Below are positions 34,875-42,388 of a DNA stretch of 64,000 bases, one piece after another (the first letter of the stretch is position 1; each line of letters starts with the position of its first letter). The position numbers and the translations under genes were made by a program. Location of the stretch: assembly GCA_902825875.1 (NCBI GenBank), contig CADECP010000013.1, positions 103,050-167,049 on the forward strand, in the 5' to 3' direction. The notes under the pieces were generated by a model, which was not told the DNA's origin, did not search any database, and was given only the letters and a program-made list of their open reading frames with translations. The DNA is from an uncultured Acidobacteriota bacterium. GTDB lineage: Bacteria; Acidobacteriota; Blastocatellia; RBC074.

Positions 34875-36455
34875 TTAATCGCCAGAGGCATTTGCTACGA
34901 CCAGATTTGGTTTTGAAGTGACCGACGACGCGATTTCACGTTCCAGATTCCGTTGCTGCAAATCTTCCCACGAAACTTCGACTCGGCCCGCGCGCGAGAT
35001 GTGTTGTTTGCACCAATTCGAGATCAGGTCGAGACAGGCGTGGTCAATGTAATGCAACCGATCAATTTCCAGCTTTACCGTTGTTCCGACGGGAACCGAT
35101 TCCAAAGCCGCTGCCAGTTTTGGCAATCGCACAAAAGTCGCAGCCCCGCTCAACACAATCGTCGTGTCGTCCGAATCAAGTTCAACCTGGGTCTGCACAT
35201 CCAAATGCGAAAACGTAAGCAGCAATTTCAACAGCGACAACGCCAAACCGATCATCACTCCAACAAACAGATTGGTCGCAACAATGCCCAAGATGGTGGC
35301 GAAATAAATGGCGATTTCCTGCCATCCGAAAGGTTTCAATTCGCGCAGAGCTTTCGGCGACAGCAACTTGAATCCCGTGTACACCAGAATCGCCGCCAGC
35401 GCCGTCGTCGGAATCCTGCTGAGCATAAACGGAGCCAATACGACCAGTCCAAAAATCCAGGCTCCATGCAACATTGACGAAACGCGGGTTTTGCCACCGG
35501 CATTGACGTTGGCAGAACTGCGGACGATGACTCCGGCCATCGGCAACGCGCCGAACAATCCGCAAATGGAATTTCCAACGCCCTGAGCAATCAATTCTTT
35601 GTTGTATTGGGTTCGTTCGCCATTGTGCAGGCGATCAACGGACGTGGAACACAGCAAAGTTTCGGCGCTGGCGACGAAACACAGCGCAATCGCCGAACCG
35701 ACCACAGACCAATCCAGCCAGTTACCCAAAGCTTCCATCGTCGGAAAACTGATCGCGCTGGCAAGATTGCCGGGAACGCTGACGTATTTGACAGGAGCGC
35801 CGACGATCATCGCTCCAATCGTGACGACGATAATCGCCGCCAACGGAGCAGGAACGGCCTGCAATTTCTTTGGCGCGTAGCTCCAGATAAAAATCAGCCC
35901 CAACGTAATCAAACCAATTGACGCAGCGACGTAATGCGAAGAGCCGTCAATCGGCACAAAGCTTTTGTAAATCGCTTCGGGAATCGAAAGCAGATTGGCC
36001 AACCCGCTGTTTTTGGGGCCGTCGTCCACCATCACGTGGATTTGCGACGCGATGATTAACACTCCGATGCCCGCCAGCATTCCCTGAATCACCGACGGAG
36101 AAATGGCGCGGAACCATTGCCCAATTTTCAAACCCCCAACCAACAATTGCATCAATCCGGCCAGCAAGACGATCGCACCGAGCATGGCCATGCCGTGCTG
36201 TTGAATAATTTCCCAAACCAACACGGTCAATCCTGCCGCAGGGCCGGTGATCTGCAATGGGCTGCTCGACACAGCCCCAACGACCAGTCCGCCCACAATG
36301 CCTGTAATCAATCCCAGCGCAGGCGGCACGCCCGATGCGATGGCGATGCCCATGCACAAAGGCAAAGCCACAAGAAACACCACAAATGAAGCGAGAAAAT
36401 CGTTGGCAAAATTCTCGCCCAAACCTGTTTTGGGTTTGGTCTTTGTTTGATTCAT
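34875..36455 (-). CDS. SulP-family anion transporter 2 with STAS domain
   Basis: 526 aa from the ATG at 36455, which has AGAAGGA 5 nt upstream; a longer frame to 36482 is less well supported. The membrane core has the SulP opening FLASFVVFLVALPLCMGIAIASG and ITGPAAGLTVLV. The C-terminal STAS-like domain has TTVKLEIDRLHYIDHACLDLI. It lies 30 bp after carbonic anhydrase 2 on the same transcript, an arrangement that strongly suggests bicarbonate or CO2-related transport. It is related to, but clearly different from, sulP1, so the two are not a recent duplication. Sulfate transport cannot be excluded from sequence. Confidence 0.9.
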   Translation of the reverse strand: MNQTKTKPKTGLGENFANDFLASFVVFLVALPLCMGIAIASGVPPALGLITGIVGGLVVGAVSSSPLQITGPAAGLTVLVWEIIQQHGMAMLGAIVLLAGLMQLLVGGLKIGQWFRAISPSVIQGMLAGIGVLIIASQIHVMVDDGPKNSGLANLLSIPEAIYKSFVPIDGSSHYVAASIGLITLGLIFIWSYAPKKLQAVPAPLAAIIVVTIGAMIVGAPVKYVSVPGNLASAISFPTMEALGNWLDWSVVGSAIALCFVASAETLLCSTSVDRLHNGERTQYNKELIAQGVGNSICGLFGALPMAGVIVRSSANVNAGGKTRVSSMLHGAWIFGLVVLAPFMLSRIPTTALAAILVYTGFKLLSPKALRELKPFGWQEIAIYFATILGIVATNLFVGVMIGLALSLLKLLLTFSHLDVQTQVELDSDDTTIVLSGAATFVRLPKLAAALESVPVGTTVKLEIDRLHYIDHACLDLISNWCKQHISRAGRVEVSWEDLQQRNLEREIASSVTSKPNLVVANASGD

Positions 36456-36485
36456 TTTTCCTTCTCTCTTGCTGCCGTCCAAAAA

Positions 36486-37178
36486 CTACGCTGCCGCACG
36501 AAGGGCCATCTGCGGTTTGGGCGAGGCGCTCATCTTACGTGTGACTGCTGGCGTGACGCCTTCGCCGGTGATCGGCGCAAAGCGCGACAGTTCAGGATCG
36601 TAAGCCAGAATTTGGCCGCTTTCGATGTGATAAACCCAGGCGTGCAAGGTCAGATTTCCTTTGACCAATCCCGCAGCCACCGCCGGATAAGTGCGTATGT
36701 TGTCGAGCTGCATCAGGACGTTTTCCTTGATCGTCGCGTTCAACAGTTCCTCGCCCTTGAAATCCTGATAATTGTCCATCACCACGCGGCGAGTCGCTTC
36801 GGCATGTTTCAGCCAGTTGGCGACCAGCGGCAATGAAGTCAGGTCTTCCGGCTTCAGCAATCCTTTCATCGCACCACAATGCGAATGTCCCATAATCACG
36901 ATGTGACTGACTTTCAATGCGCTGACGGCGAATTCAATCGTAGCTCCTTCTCCGCCATTGGCCGCTCCGTACGGCGGCACGATGTTACCTGCGTTGCGAA
37001 TGACAAACAGTTCGCCCGGCTGAGTCTGCGTCAGCAAATCCGGCACAATGCGCGAATCGGAACAGGTAATCAGCAGCGTTTCAGGTTGCTGTCCTTTGGA
37101 CAGTTGAGCGAAAAAATCCTGATGTTCATTGAAGTGCGTGGTTTGAAATTCGTGAATTCCGCGAACGAGTTTTTCCAT
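36486..37178 (-). CDS. Beta-carbonic anhydrase 2
   Basis: 230 aa; the ATG at 37178 has a strong GGAGGA. Zinc-site residues are Cys39, Asp41/Arg43 (CSDSR), His98 and Cys101 (HSHC). It also has the RNAGNIVPPYG loop, which places it in the common bacterial beta-CA group (CynT/Can type) rather than that of CA1. Cytoplasmic. It precedes sulP2 by 30 bp, so it probably interconverts CO2 and the bicarbonate carried by that transporter. The leader from the sigma54 promoter at 37457-37473 is about 270 nt because a 155-bp hairpin element is inserted within it. Confidence 0.94.
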   Translation of the reverse strand: MEKLVRGIHEFQTTHFNEHQDFFAQLSKGQQPETLLITCSDSRIVPDLLTQTQPGELFVIRNAGNIVPPYGAANGGEGATIEFAVSALKVSHIVIMGHSHCGAMKGLLKPEDLTSLPLVANWLKHAEATRRVVMDNYQDFKGEELLNATIKENVLMQLDNIRTYPAVAAGLVKGNLTLHAWVYHIESGQILAYDPELSRFAPITGEGVTPAVTRKMSASPKPQMALRAAA

Positions 37179-37250
37179 GATTCCTCCGAGTTTTATGTTG
37201 AAGAGTCAAAGCGAGCGGATACCACTCACTACAGTTGTTTGTTGATTTGT

Positions 37251-37405
37251 CGTAACTGCTCAGCCTCTTCGCCGCGTTAGCGGCGCCTGAATTTAGACGT
37301 GGTTTTTAACCCACAGTAGGAGGCTTCCCCACCGCTACCCGGCGTTGAAACGCCGGGCTAATATCAGCCGCCGCTCTGCGGCGAAGAACGGGCTGAGCAG
37401 CTACG
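37251..37405. mobile_element. Second type of multi-hairpin element with inverted ends
   Basis: 155 bp. The left end CGTAACTGCTCAGCC is the inverse, with one mismatch, of the right end GGCTGAGCAGCTACG; TTCGCCGC and GCGGCGAA continue the pairing inside. Internal hairpins include CGCCGCGTTAGCGGCG and ACCCGGCGTTGAAACGCCGGG. The string CGCCGGGCTAATATCA also resembles a part of the MITE-like element at 32699/39029. It lies between the CA2 promoter and the CA2 gene. Confidence 0.75.
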
Positions 37406-37456
37406 ATTTATCTTTTGCTGGCGTTAAGGAATGCAGCCAACTGACGGAGCAATTTT

Positions 37457-37473
37457 GGCAATGAGTGTGCCAA
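37457..37473 (-). promoter_or_regulatory. Sigma54 promoter of CA2-sulP2
   Basis: The minus strand reads TTGGCACACTCATTGCC, an exact match to TGGCAC-N5-TTGC spacing. The predicted start is near 37446, with a leader of about 268 nt that includes the hairpin element at 37251-37405. Confidence 0.75.
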
Positions 37474-37544
37474 TCGCTAAACCGCTGTTTTTCAGGGGCT
37501 TTTTGAAATGGCCGATCAGACTTGAAGGAATTCGGCTGGGCAAA

Positions 37545-37566
37545 TTCGTCACAACAGTGCGACAGG
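37545..37566. promoter_or_regulatory. Candidate activator site upstream of CA2 promoter
   Basis: This begins with TTCGTCACA and continues into AGTGCGACAGG, an imperfect dyad (GTCACAA / TTGTGAC type). It lies about 70-95 bp upstream of the sigma54 promoter. The same TTCGTCACA begins the site at 38340, also about 80 bp from a sigma54 promoter. Confidence 0.45.
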
Positions 37567-37594
37567 ATTGAGCACAGTTGGCCGAAGGAAGCCG

Positions 37595-38281
37595 TTACAA
37601 AAACACCCGAACAAGAGTTCCCAAAGCATGCACATCGCCCGGACGGGCAATTCCGTCGTTTTGTCTGAGGTAAAAGAATTCTGCGTTCAGGCGTTCGCTG
37701 AATTGTTTGATGATGCCGCCTGAAATCCGATTGCGAAACCAACCTTGACGACCGTTGGGACCTTGCTGAGTCGAGTACCAAACTTCATCGGCGACAAAAG
37801 GCTTGAAAGCGAAGCTGCCTATTTTCAACGGATAATCAATTTGCAGCCGGTTGCGGTAAACGGTGAAATCGCGGCTGTCGTGGCGGACTCGGCGTTCGTA
37901 CAAATTGCGGTCGGTGAACAGGAACTTGCCAAGATTGACCTTTCCAGTGACGTTCATCACCAGCCGATGCTCGCTGATACGACGACCGGGAAACGGCTGT
38001 TGGTCAACGTAAAGATACGTCGGCATCAACGTCAGGTATTTGTTCGGTTTGAAGGCCAGCCCTGCTCCGATTCGTTCGTCAACCGGACGCTTGAGGTTTT
38101 GCCCGACGCGCAGCACGCCGATGACAATCAAATCATGTTTCTTGTCCAGAGCTTTGATCAGTTGCACTTCGTTCCAAAACTGATTGTCGTCTTGAGGCGG
38201 CGTTTGCGCCCAAACCAACGTACACCCTGCCCAGGTGGCAATAACCGCTGCCGCCACTCGAATCCAACCAAGTTTTTTCAT
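37595..38281 (-). CDS. DUF2490 outer-membrane beta-barrel protein
   Basis: 228 aa from the ATG at 38281 (a GTG directly before it is also possible), with a Sec signal peptide cleaved near TLVWAQ. The mature part opens with DNQFWNEVQLIKALDKKHD, typical of DUF2490, and continues as alternating amphipathic strands ending in an aromatic/hydrophobic residue (LGTLVRVFL), as in outer-membrane barrels. Members are small barrels of unknown function. The gene is divergent from the small secreted protein gene. Its own promoter is not evident in the 240-bp divergent region. Confidence 0.8.
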   Translation of the reverse strand: MKKLGWIRVAAAVIATWAGCTLVWAQTPPQDDNQFWNEVQLIKALDKKHDLIVIGVLRVGQNLKRPVDERIGAGLAFKPNKYLTLMPTYLYVDQQPFPGRRISEHRLVMNVTGKVNLGKFLFTDRNLYERRVRHDSRDFTVYRNRLQIDYPLKIGSFAFKPFVADEVWYSTQQGPNGRQGWFRNRISGGIIKQFSERLNAEFFYLRQNDGIARPGDVHALGTLVRVFL

Positions 38282-38339
38282 CACGCTCTTTTTCCCTTGT
38301 TGTATTGGACGTGCCGTCAGTCAACGGCCAAAGTCATAT

Positions 38340-38361
38340 TTCGTCACAGCCTTGTCAGAAA
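38340..38361. promoter_or_regulatory. Candidate activator site upstream of small secreted protein gene
   Basis: TTCGTCACAGCCTTGTCAGA, sharing TTCGTCACA with the site at 37545. It lies about 80 bp upstream of the sigma54 promoter at 38422. Confidence 0.4.
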
Positions 38362-38421
38362 TTGCCACGCAAGTTTTCAGCCAGTCATCGCTAAGCCATT
38401 GAAAACAAGGCAACTGATTTA

Positions 38422-38437
38422 TGGCATAGCCGTTGCC
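38422..38437 (+). promoter_or_regulatory. Sigma54 promoter of the small secreted protein gene
   Basis: TGGCATAGCCGTTGCC matches the -24/-12 consensus with exact spacing. The predicted start is near 38447, with a leader of about 80 nt. Confidence 0.75.
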
Positions 38438-38527
38438 ATATCGTTTTGCGTAAGTCGCCGCAAAAGCGGCAATGTCAGTAAGTTTGATAAAACACTAAAA
38501 ACAATCTCTTGAAGGAGGGAGAAAAAA

Positions 38528-38905
38528 ATGAAAAAGCTGACAACCAATCTGTTAATCGCCTTAACGCTCTGCGTCGGGTTAATTGGCACGGCACTGGCCA
38601 ATGGCAAGAACCTGAAAAAGACCGTCACGCTCGACAAAGACATTCTGATTAACGGCACGCTGGTCAAAAAAGGAACCTACCAGGTGAAATTCAACGCTGC
38701 TGAAAACCTGGTCTCGATTGAAAGCGACAAGGATTTAGTGGCAACGGCGAAAGTGAACGTCAAACAGGCTGCGAAGAAAGCTCAGCACGATTCGCTGGCT
38801 TTCGTGGAAACGGAAAAAGGCCAATTACTGACGACAATCACTTTTTCCGGCGACAAACGCACCCTCCATCTCGGTGAGCTTCAAACCACAACCGCAGATG
38901 AATAA
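38528..38905 (+). CDS. Small secreted protein, acidobacterial type, function unknown
   Basis: 125 aa on the plus strand, with AAGGAGGGAG before the ATG and a Sec signal peptide cleaved near TALAN. The mature ~100 residues are lysine-rich and beta-like, with KDILINGTLVKKGTYQVKF, a pattern I have seen in short secreted acidobacterial proteins without known function. It is the only complete plus-strand gene in the window. It has its own sigma54 promoter and terminator, so it is an independent, regulated unit among nitrogen and carbon genes. An abundant periplasmic or envelope protein made under limitation is plausible but unproven. Confidence 0.85.
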   Translation: MKKLTTNLLIALTLCVGLIGTALANGKNLKKTVTLDKDILINGTLVKKGTYQVKFNAAENLVSIESDKDLVATAKVNVKQAAKKAQHDSLAFVETEKGQLLTTITFSGDKRTLHLGELQTTTADE

Positions 38906-38943
38906 ATTTACCTGTCCATAGAACGAAACTGAGGGGATGACTT

Positions 38944-38979
38944 GGGCTTCGGCGAGAAATCGTCGAAGCCCTTTTTTTT
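38944..38979 (+). terminator. Intrinsic terminator of the small secreted protein gene
   Basis: The stem GGGCTTCGGCGA / TCGTCGAAGCCC with loop GAAA is followed by eight T residues, 39 bp past the stop codon. Confidence 0.92.
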
Positions 38980-39021
38980 GTCGGTAATATCGAGCGAGTA
39001 ACGCGGAACTTTTCTGATTCT

Positions 39022-39311
39022 GTAACTGATGTTACGCAATGGCAGATCAAATAAAGCATTTGACAGCTTCTTCGTCCCGGCAGGGACGGTTGAAATTAGC
39101 GCGGCGTTTCAACGCCGGGTAGCAGAGCCTTTCTCTGCCGCGTCCTGTCAGGACGCTTGAATCCAGTGTTGGCGGAAACTCAAGCGTCCCTACAGGACGC
39201 CGATTCATTCGCTGCTTTTCCCGGCAGTGAACTGCCGGGCTAATATCAAACCGTCCCTGCCGGGACGAAAACTGTGTCAAACCCAATGTTCGATTCTTTA
39301 GCGCGTAACAT
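39022..39311. mobile_element. MITE-like multi-hairpin element, copy 2
   Basis: This is the direct repeat of 32699-32981. The left end is complete here, GTAACTGATGTTACGC (39022-39037); the right end GCGTAACAT is followed by CTGTTCTG instead of CAGTTAC. The internal hairpins are identical to copy 1 except at one (CCGTCCCTGCCGGGACG is perfect here). Together with copy 1 it brackets sulP1, sulP2, CA2, the DUF2490 gene and the small secreted protein gene. No clear target-site duplication. Confidence 0.85.
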
Positions 39312-39348
39312 CTGTTCTGTAGATCTCGCCGCTAATTTGGCTCCAAGC

Positions 39349-40719
39349 CTACAACTCGAAATTCGGATCGCTGGCGCGGTATTCATCCAGTTTGCGATGA
39401 AGCGTGCGCCGGTCGCAGCCCAGCAGTTCCGCCGCGCGCGATTTGTTGCCGCCGGTCAATCGCAAGGTTTCCAAAATGTAAGCTCGTTCCAAATCGCTCA
39501 ACGTCAGTCGTTGTTGGCGAGCCTGGGCCAGCAACTGAGACGTTTGGCCACTGTTACGAATGCGTTCGGGCAAATCGTCGGGCGTCAGGTTGGCGCCTTC
39601 GGCCAGAGCCACCGCGCGTTCAATGGCGTTTTCCAGTTCGCGCGCATTGCCCGGCCACGAATACGCCGTCAGCACAGCCAGAGCTTCAGGCGTGACGTTC
39701 ATCGAAGGTCGCCCGGCAAGTTCGGCAGCTTTGTTCAGAAAGTGTTCGACCAGCAGCGGAATGTCGAACGGGCGTTCGCGCAATGGCGGAATGTCCAGAT
39801 GAATGACGTTCAACCGCCAATACAAATCTTCGCGGAAACGATTGGCTCGAATTTCCGCTTCCAGATCACGGTTGGTGGCGGCGACGACTCGAACGTTGAC
39901 GGCTTTTTCCTGATCCGCGCCGACACGCCGAACGGTTCCTTCCTGTAACACGCGCAGCAATTTGGGCTGCATCATCAACGGCAATTCGCCGACTTCATCC
40001 AGAAAGATCGTTCCTTCGTCAGCGGCTTCAAACAATCCGGCGCGAGCCTGTTTGGCTCCGGTGAACGCCTGCCCGGTGTGACCGAACAATTCCGACTCGA
40101 TCAATTCAGAGGGAATCGCGGCGCAATTGACCGGCACAAAACTGCCTTTGCGTTCGGACAGATCATGAATCGAACGCGCAACCAGTTCCTTGCCCGTGCC
40201 GGATTCGCCGGTAATCAACACCGTCGTCGCGCCGCGAGCCGCGCGAGAGATCATCTTGAATAATTCCTGCATCGGTTTGGAAGCTCCGATGATTCTGGCC
40301 GGAGTCGTTGGCAGTTGGCGGCGCAGTTTGGCTTGTTCGCGTTGCGCGACGGTTTCGGCCAAAGCCTTTTCCACCACGCGCAACAGTTCGTCGGTTTGGA
40401 ATGGTTTGGTCAAGTATTGAAACGCTCCGGCCTTGACCATTTCGACGGCTTGTTCGACCGAACCGAACGCCGTCATCACCACCACAGGAGCCTCCGGGCG
40501 CAGTTCGCGCATGCGCGCCAGCAATTGATCGCCCGTGATGCCAGGCATTCGCACATCGGTCAACAACAGATCAATCACTTCCTGCTGACGTTCCAAATGC
40601 GCCAGCGCCGAACGACCATCAACGGCCAGAGCGGTTTCATAACCGCCCGTTTCCAAATCGTCCTGCAACAAATCGCGCAGATCGGCTTCGTCTTCAGCAA
40701 TCAGTATTCGTGCTTTCAA
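39349..40719 (-). CDS. NtrC-family sigma54-dependent response regulator
   Basis: 456 aa. The receiver domain (1-120) has the phosphorylation site Asp55 and conserved Lys105. The AAA+ domain (~143-375) has Walker A GESGTGKE (171-178) and Walker B TIFLDEVG. The C-terminal Fis-type helix-turn-helix is [20 protein letters not shown]. The sigma54-contact loop reads QAFTGA (217-222) instead of GAFTGA. It begins 9 bp after its cognate kinase gene. The five sigma54 promoters in this window need such an activator and this is the only one present, so it is the natural candidate to control the carbonic anhydrase, SulP/dab and glnD-amtB-glnB units. Confidence 0.95.
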   Translation of the reverse strand: MKARILIAEDEADLRDLLQDDLETGGYETALAVDGRSALAHLERQQEVIDLLLTDVRMPGITGDQLLARMRELRPEAPVVVMTAFGSVEQAVEMVKAGAFQYLTKPFQTDELLRVVEKALAETVAQREQAKLRRQLPTTPARIIGASKPMQELFKMISRAARGATTVLITGESGTGKELVARSIHDLSERKGSFVPVNCAAIPSELIESELFGHTGQAFTGAKQARAGLFEAADEGTIFLDEVGELPLMMQPKLLRVLQEGTVRRVGADQEKAVNVRVVAATNRDLEAEIRANRFREDLYWRLNVIHLDIPPLRERPFDIPLLVEHFLNKAAELAGRPSMNVTPEALAVLTAYSWPGNARELENAIERAVALAEGANLTPDDLPERIRNSGQTSQLLAQARQQRLTLSDLERAYILETLRLTGGNKSRAAELLGCDRRTLHRKLDEYRASDPNFEL

Positions 40720-40728
40720 TGTTCCCTC

Positions 40729-42204
40729 TCATTTCCCTTCTACTGTTTCCGAATCAACTACAGGCAAAAAAACCGTAAAGGTCGCGCCGCCTTCGGCATT
40801 GTTCGCCGCTTCGATCCAACCGCCGTGTTCTTCGACAATGCGCGTTGAAACCGCCAGCCCAAGCCCTGTTCCGTGTCCGACTTCTTTCGTAGTGAAAAAC
40901 GGATCGAAGATATTTTCCAGGTGTTCGAGCGGAATTCCCGTTCCGGTGTCTGTAACGCTGACCGACGCAAAAGCTTTTTCATCGCGCGAAGCCTCATGGC
41001 ATTCGACGCGCACCCGCCCGCCTTCAGGCATGGCTTGAATGGCGTTGGAGAAAATGTTCAGAAATACCTGTTGCAACAGATTCGGATCGGCTTCAATTGA
41101 GCGAAGCCCGTTGTAGCGTTTTTCGATCTTGATGCCGTCGCGTTCGGCGTTCGGTTGAATCAGTTCCAGCGTATCCGTCAACAACTTGGGCAGGTTCACC
41201 GGCCGGCAACGCAGGTCGTATGTCCGCGACAGATTCAGCAAGTTGCGAACGATGTTGGCAATGCGTTCCGTCTGGTTGCGAATGATCGTCAAATTGCGCT
41301 GATGAGGTTCAGCCGGAGTGGCCGCGTGGTTCATCAATTGTTTGGCTCGACCGTCAATCACCTGAAGCGGCGCTCCCATTTCGTGAGCGACTCCGGCAGC
41401 CAGATGACCGACTGCGGCCAGACGTTCGCTATGGCGCAGCTTGCGTTCCAACGCCAGTCGCTCTTCGGCTTCGCGTTCCGCCTGTCGGCGTTGTTTGGCC
41501 AGACTGTCGGCCATGCGATTGAAATTGTGCGCCAGCCCTGCAAGCTCGCCTCCACCGCGTGGAACTATCACCCGGTGAGACAATTCGCCTCGCCCCATTG
41601 CCGCTGCTCCGCCCAACAAAGCTTGAATCGGGCGGGTCAGGCTGTAATTCGTCACGGCCATCACCACCAGAAAGATGGTCGCGCACAGCAACAACGCCAT
41701 CAAAACAATTTCCCCGCGCATGCGGGCGATTTCAGCGTTCACGAATGAAATTGGCTGGGCGATTTCCAAGACCTTGACCGCCTTACCATCCACCTTGACC
41801 GGCATGATGACCGAAAACACGTTTTCCTTGCCCAGCATGCTTTCAATTTCAACTTTTTGCCCGCTGGCAATCACCTGCCTGGCCTCTTTCAAATACCGAA
41901 TTTCTTCAGGGGTATTCACGTTGGAAACGAATTCGACCGTGCCGGATAAATTGAACAGCAGAACGCTGTAAATGCCTGTGTTTTCGCGCAAACGATTGAT
42001 TAACTGCTGTGCGTCCAGGACGTGATTGGCGGAGTAATGCTCTTCCAGCGCAATTTGCAAAGTAATGGCATGAGTACGCACTTCATCTTCGGCAGCGGCT
42101 TTCAAACTCTGTTCGCGTTGCCTGAGCAAGATCAAACTTGCGGCAATCAAAACCGCGCTCACGACTACGGTTAAGTGCAAAATCAATCTGGTACTGATCT
42201 TCAT
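40729..42204 (-). CDS. Membrane sensor histidine kinase, partner of the NtrC-type regulator
   Basis: 491 aa: TM1 (~7-27), an extracytoplasmic sensor domain (~30-162), TM2 (~164-188), HAMP (~189-240), a dimerisation/phosphoacceptor domain with His274 ([11 protein letters not shown]) and a HATPase domain with [21 protein letters not shown] and [10 protein letters not shown]. Unlike NtrB, it has a periplasmic sensing region and no PAS domain, so it would read an external signal. The ATG has GAGGG upstream. The response-regulator gene follows after 9 bp. The operon has its own sigma54 promoter (42229-42245), which suggests autoactivation. Confidence 0.94.
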   Translation of the reverse strand: MKISTRLILHLTVVVSAVLIAASLILLRQREQSLKAAAEDEVRTHAITLQIALEEHYSANHVLDAQQLINRLRENTGIYSVLLFNLSGTVEFVSNVNTPEEIRYLKEARQVIASGQKVEIESMLGKENVFSVIMPVKVDGKAVKVLEIAQPISFVNAEIARMRGEIVLMALLLCATIFLVVMAVTNYSLTRPIQALLGGAAAMGRGELSHRVIVPRGGGELAGLAHNFNRMADSLAKQRRQAEREAEERLALERKLRHSERLAAVGHLAAGVAHEMGAPLQVIDGRAKQLMNHAATPAEPHQRNLTIIRNQTERIANIVRNLLNLSRTYDLRCRPVNLPKLLTDTLELIQPNAERDGIKIEKRYNGLRSIEADPNLLQQVFLNIFSNAIQAMPEGGRVRVECHEASRDEKAFASVSVTDTGTGIPLEHLENIFDPFFTTKEVGHGTGLGLAVSTRIVEEHGGWIEAANNAEGGATFTVFLPVVDSETVEGK

Positions 42205-42228
42205 TCCGCTTACCCTCTTTGACCGTTC

Positions 42229-42245
42229 AGCAATTTCCTTGCCAG
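42229..42245 (-). promoter_or_regulatory. Sigma54 promoter of the kinase-regulator operon
   Basis: The minus strand reads CTGGCAAGGAAATTGCT, with TGGCA and TTGCT at exact spacing. The start is predicted near 42219, only about 15 nt before the ATG but still including the GAGGG ribosome binding site. Confidence 0.65.
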
Positions 42246-42289
42246 AAACCTAAGCTTACATCTTTTTCCCGCCGGGCAGGTAAGCAGAC

Positions 42290-42323
42290 AAAAAAATAGC
42301 GGCGAGTCTTGGCGACCCGCCGC
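42290..42323 (-). terminator. Intrinsic terminator of the porin gene
   Basis: On the minus strand GCGGCGGGTC and GACTCGCCGC form a 10-bp stem with loop GCCAA, followed by TATTTTTTT. It lies about 65 bp past the porin stop. Confidence 0.9.
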
Positions 42324-42330
42324 GTTGAGT

Positions 42331-42363
<33 letters not shown>

Positions 42364-42388
42364 ATCGAAAATCTGACCTCGACGCCGT

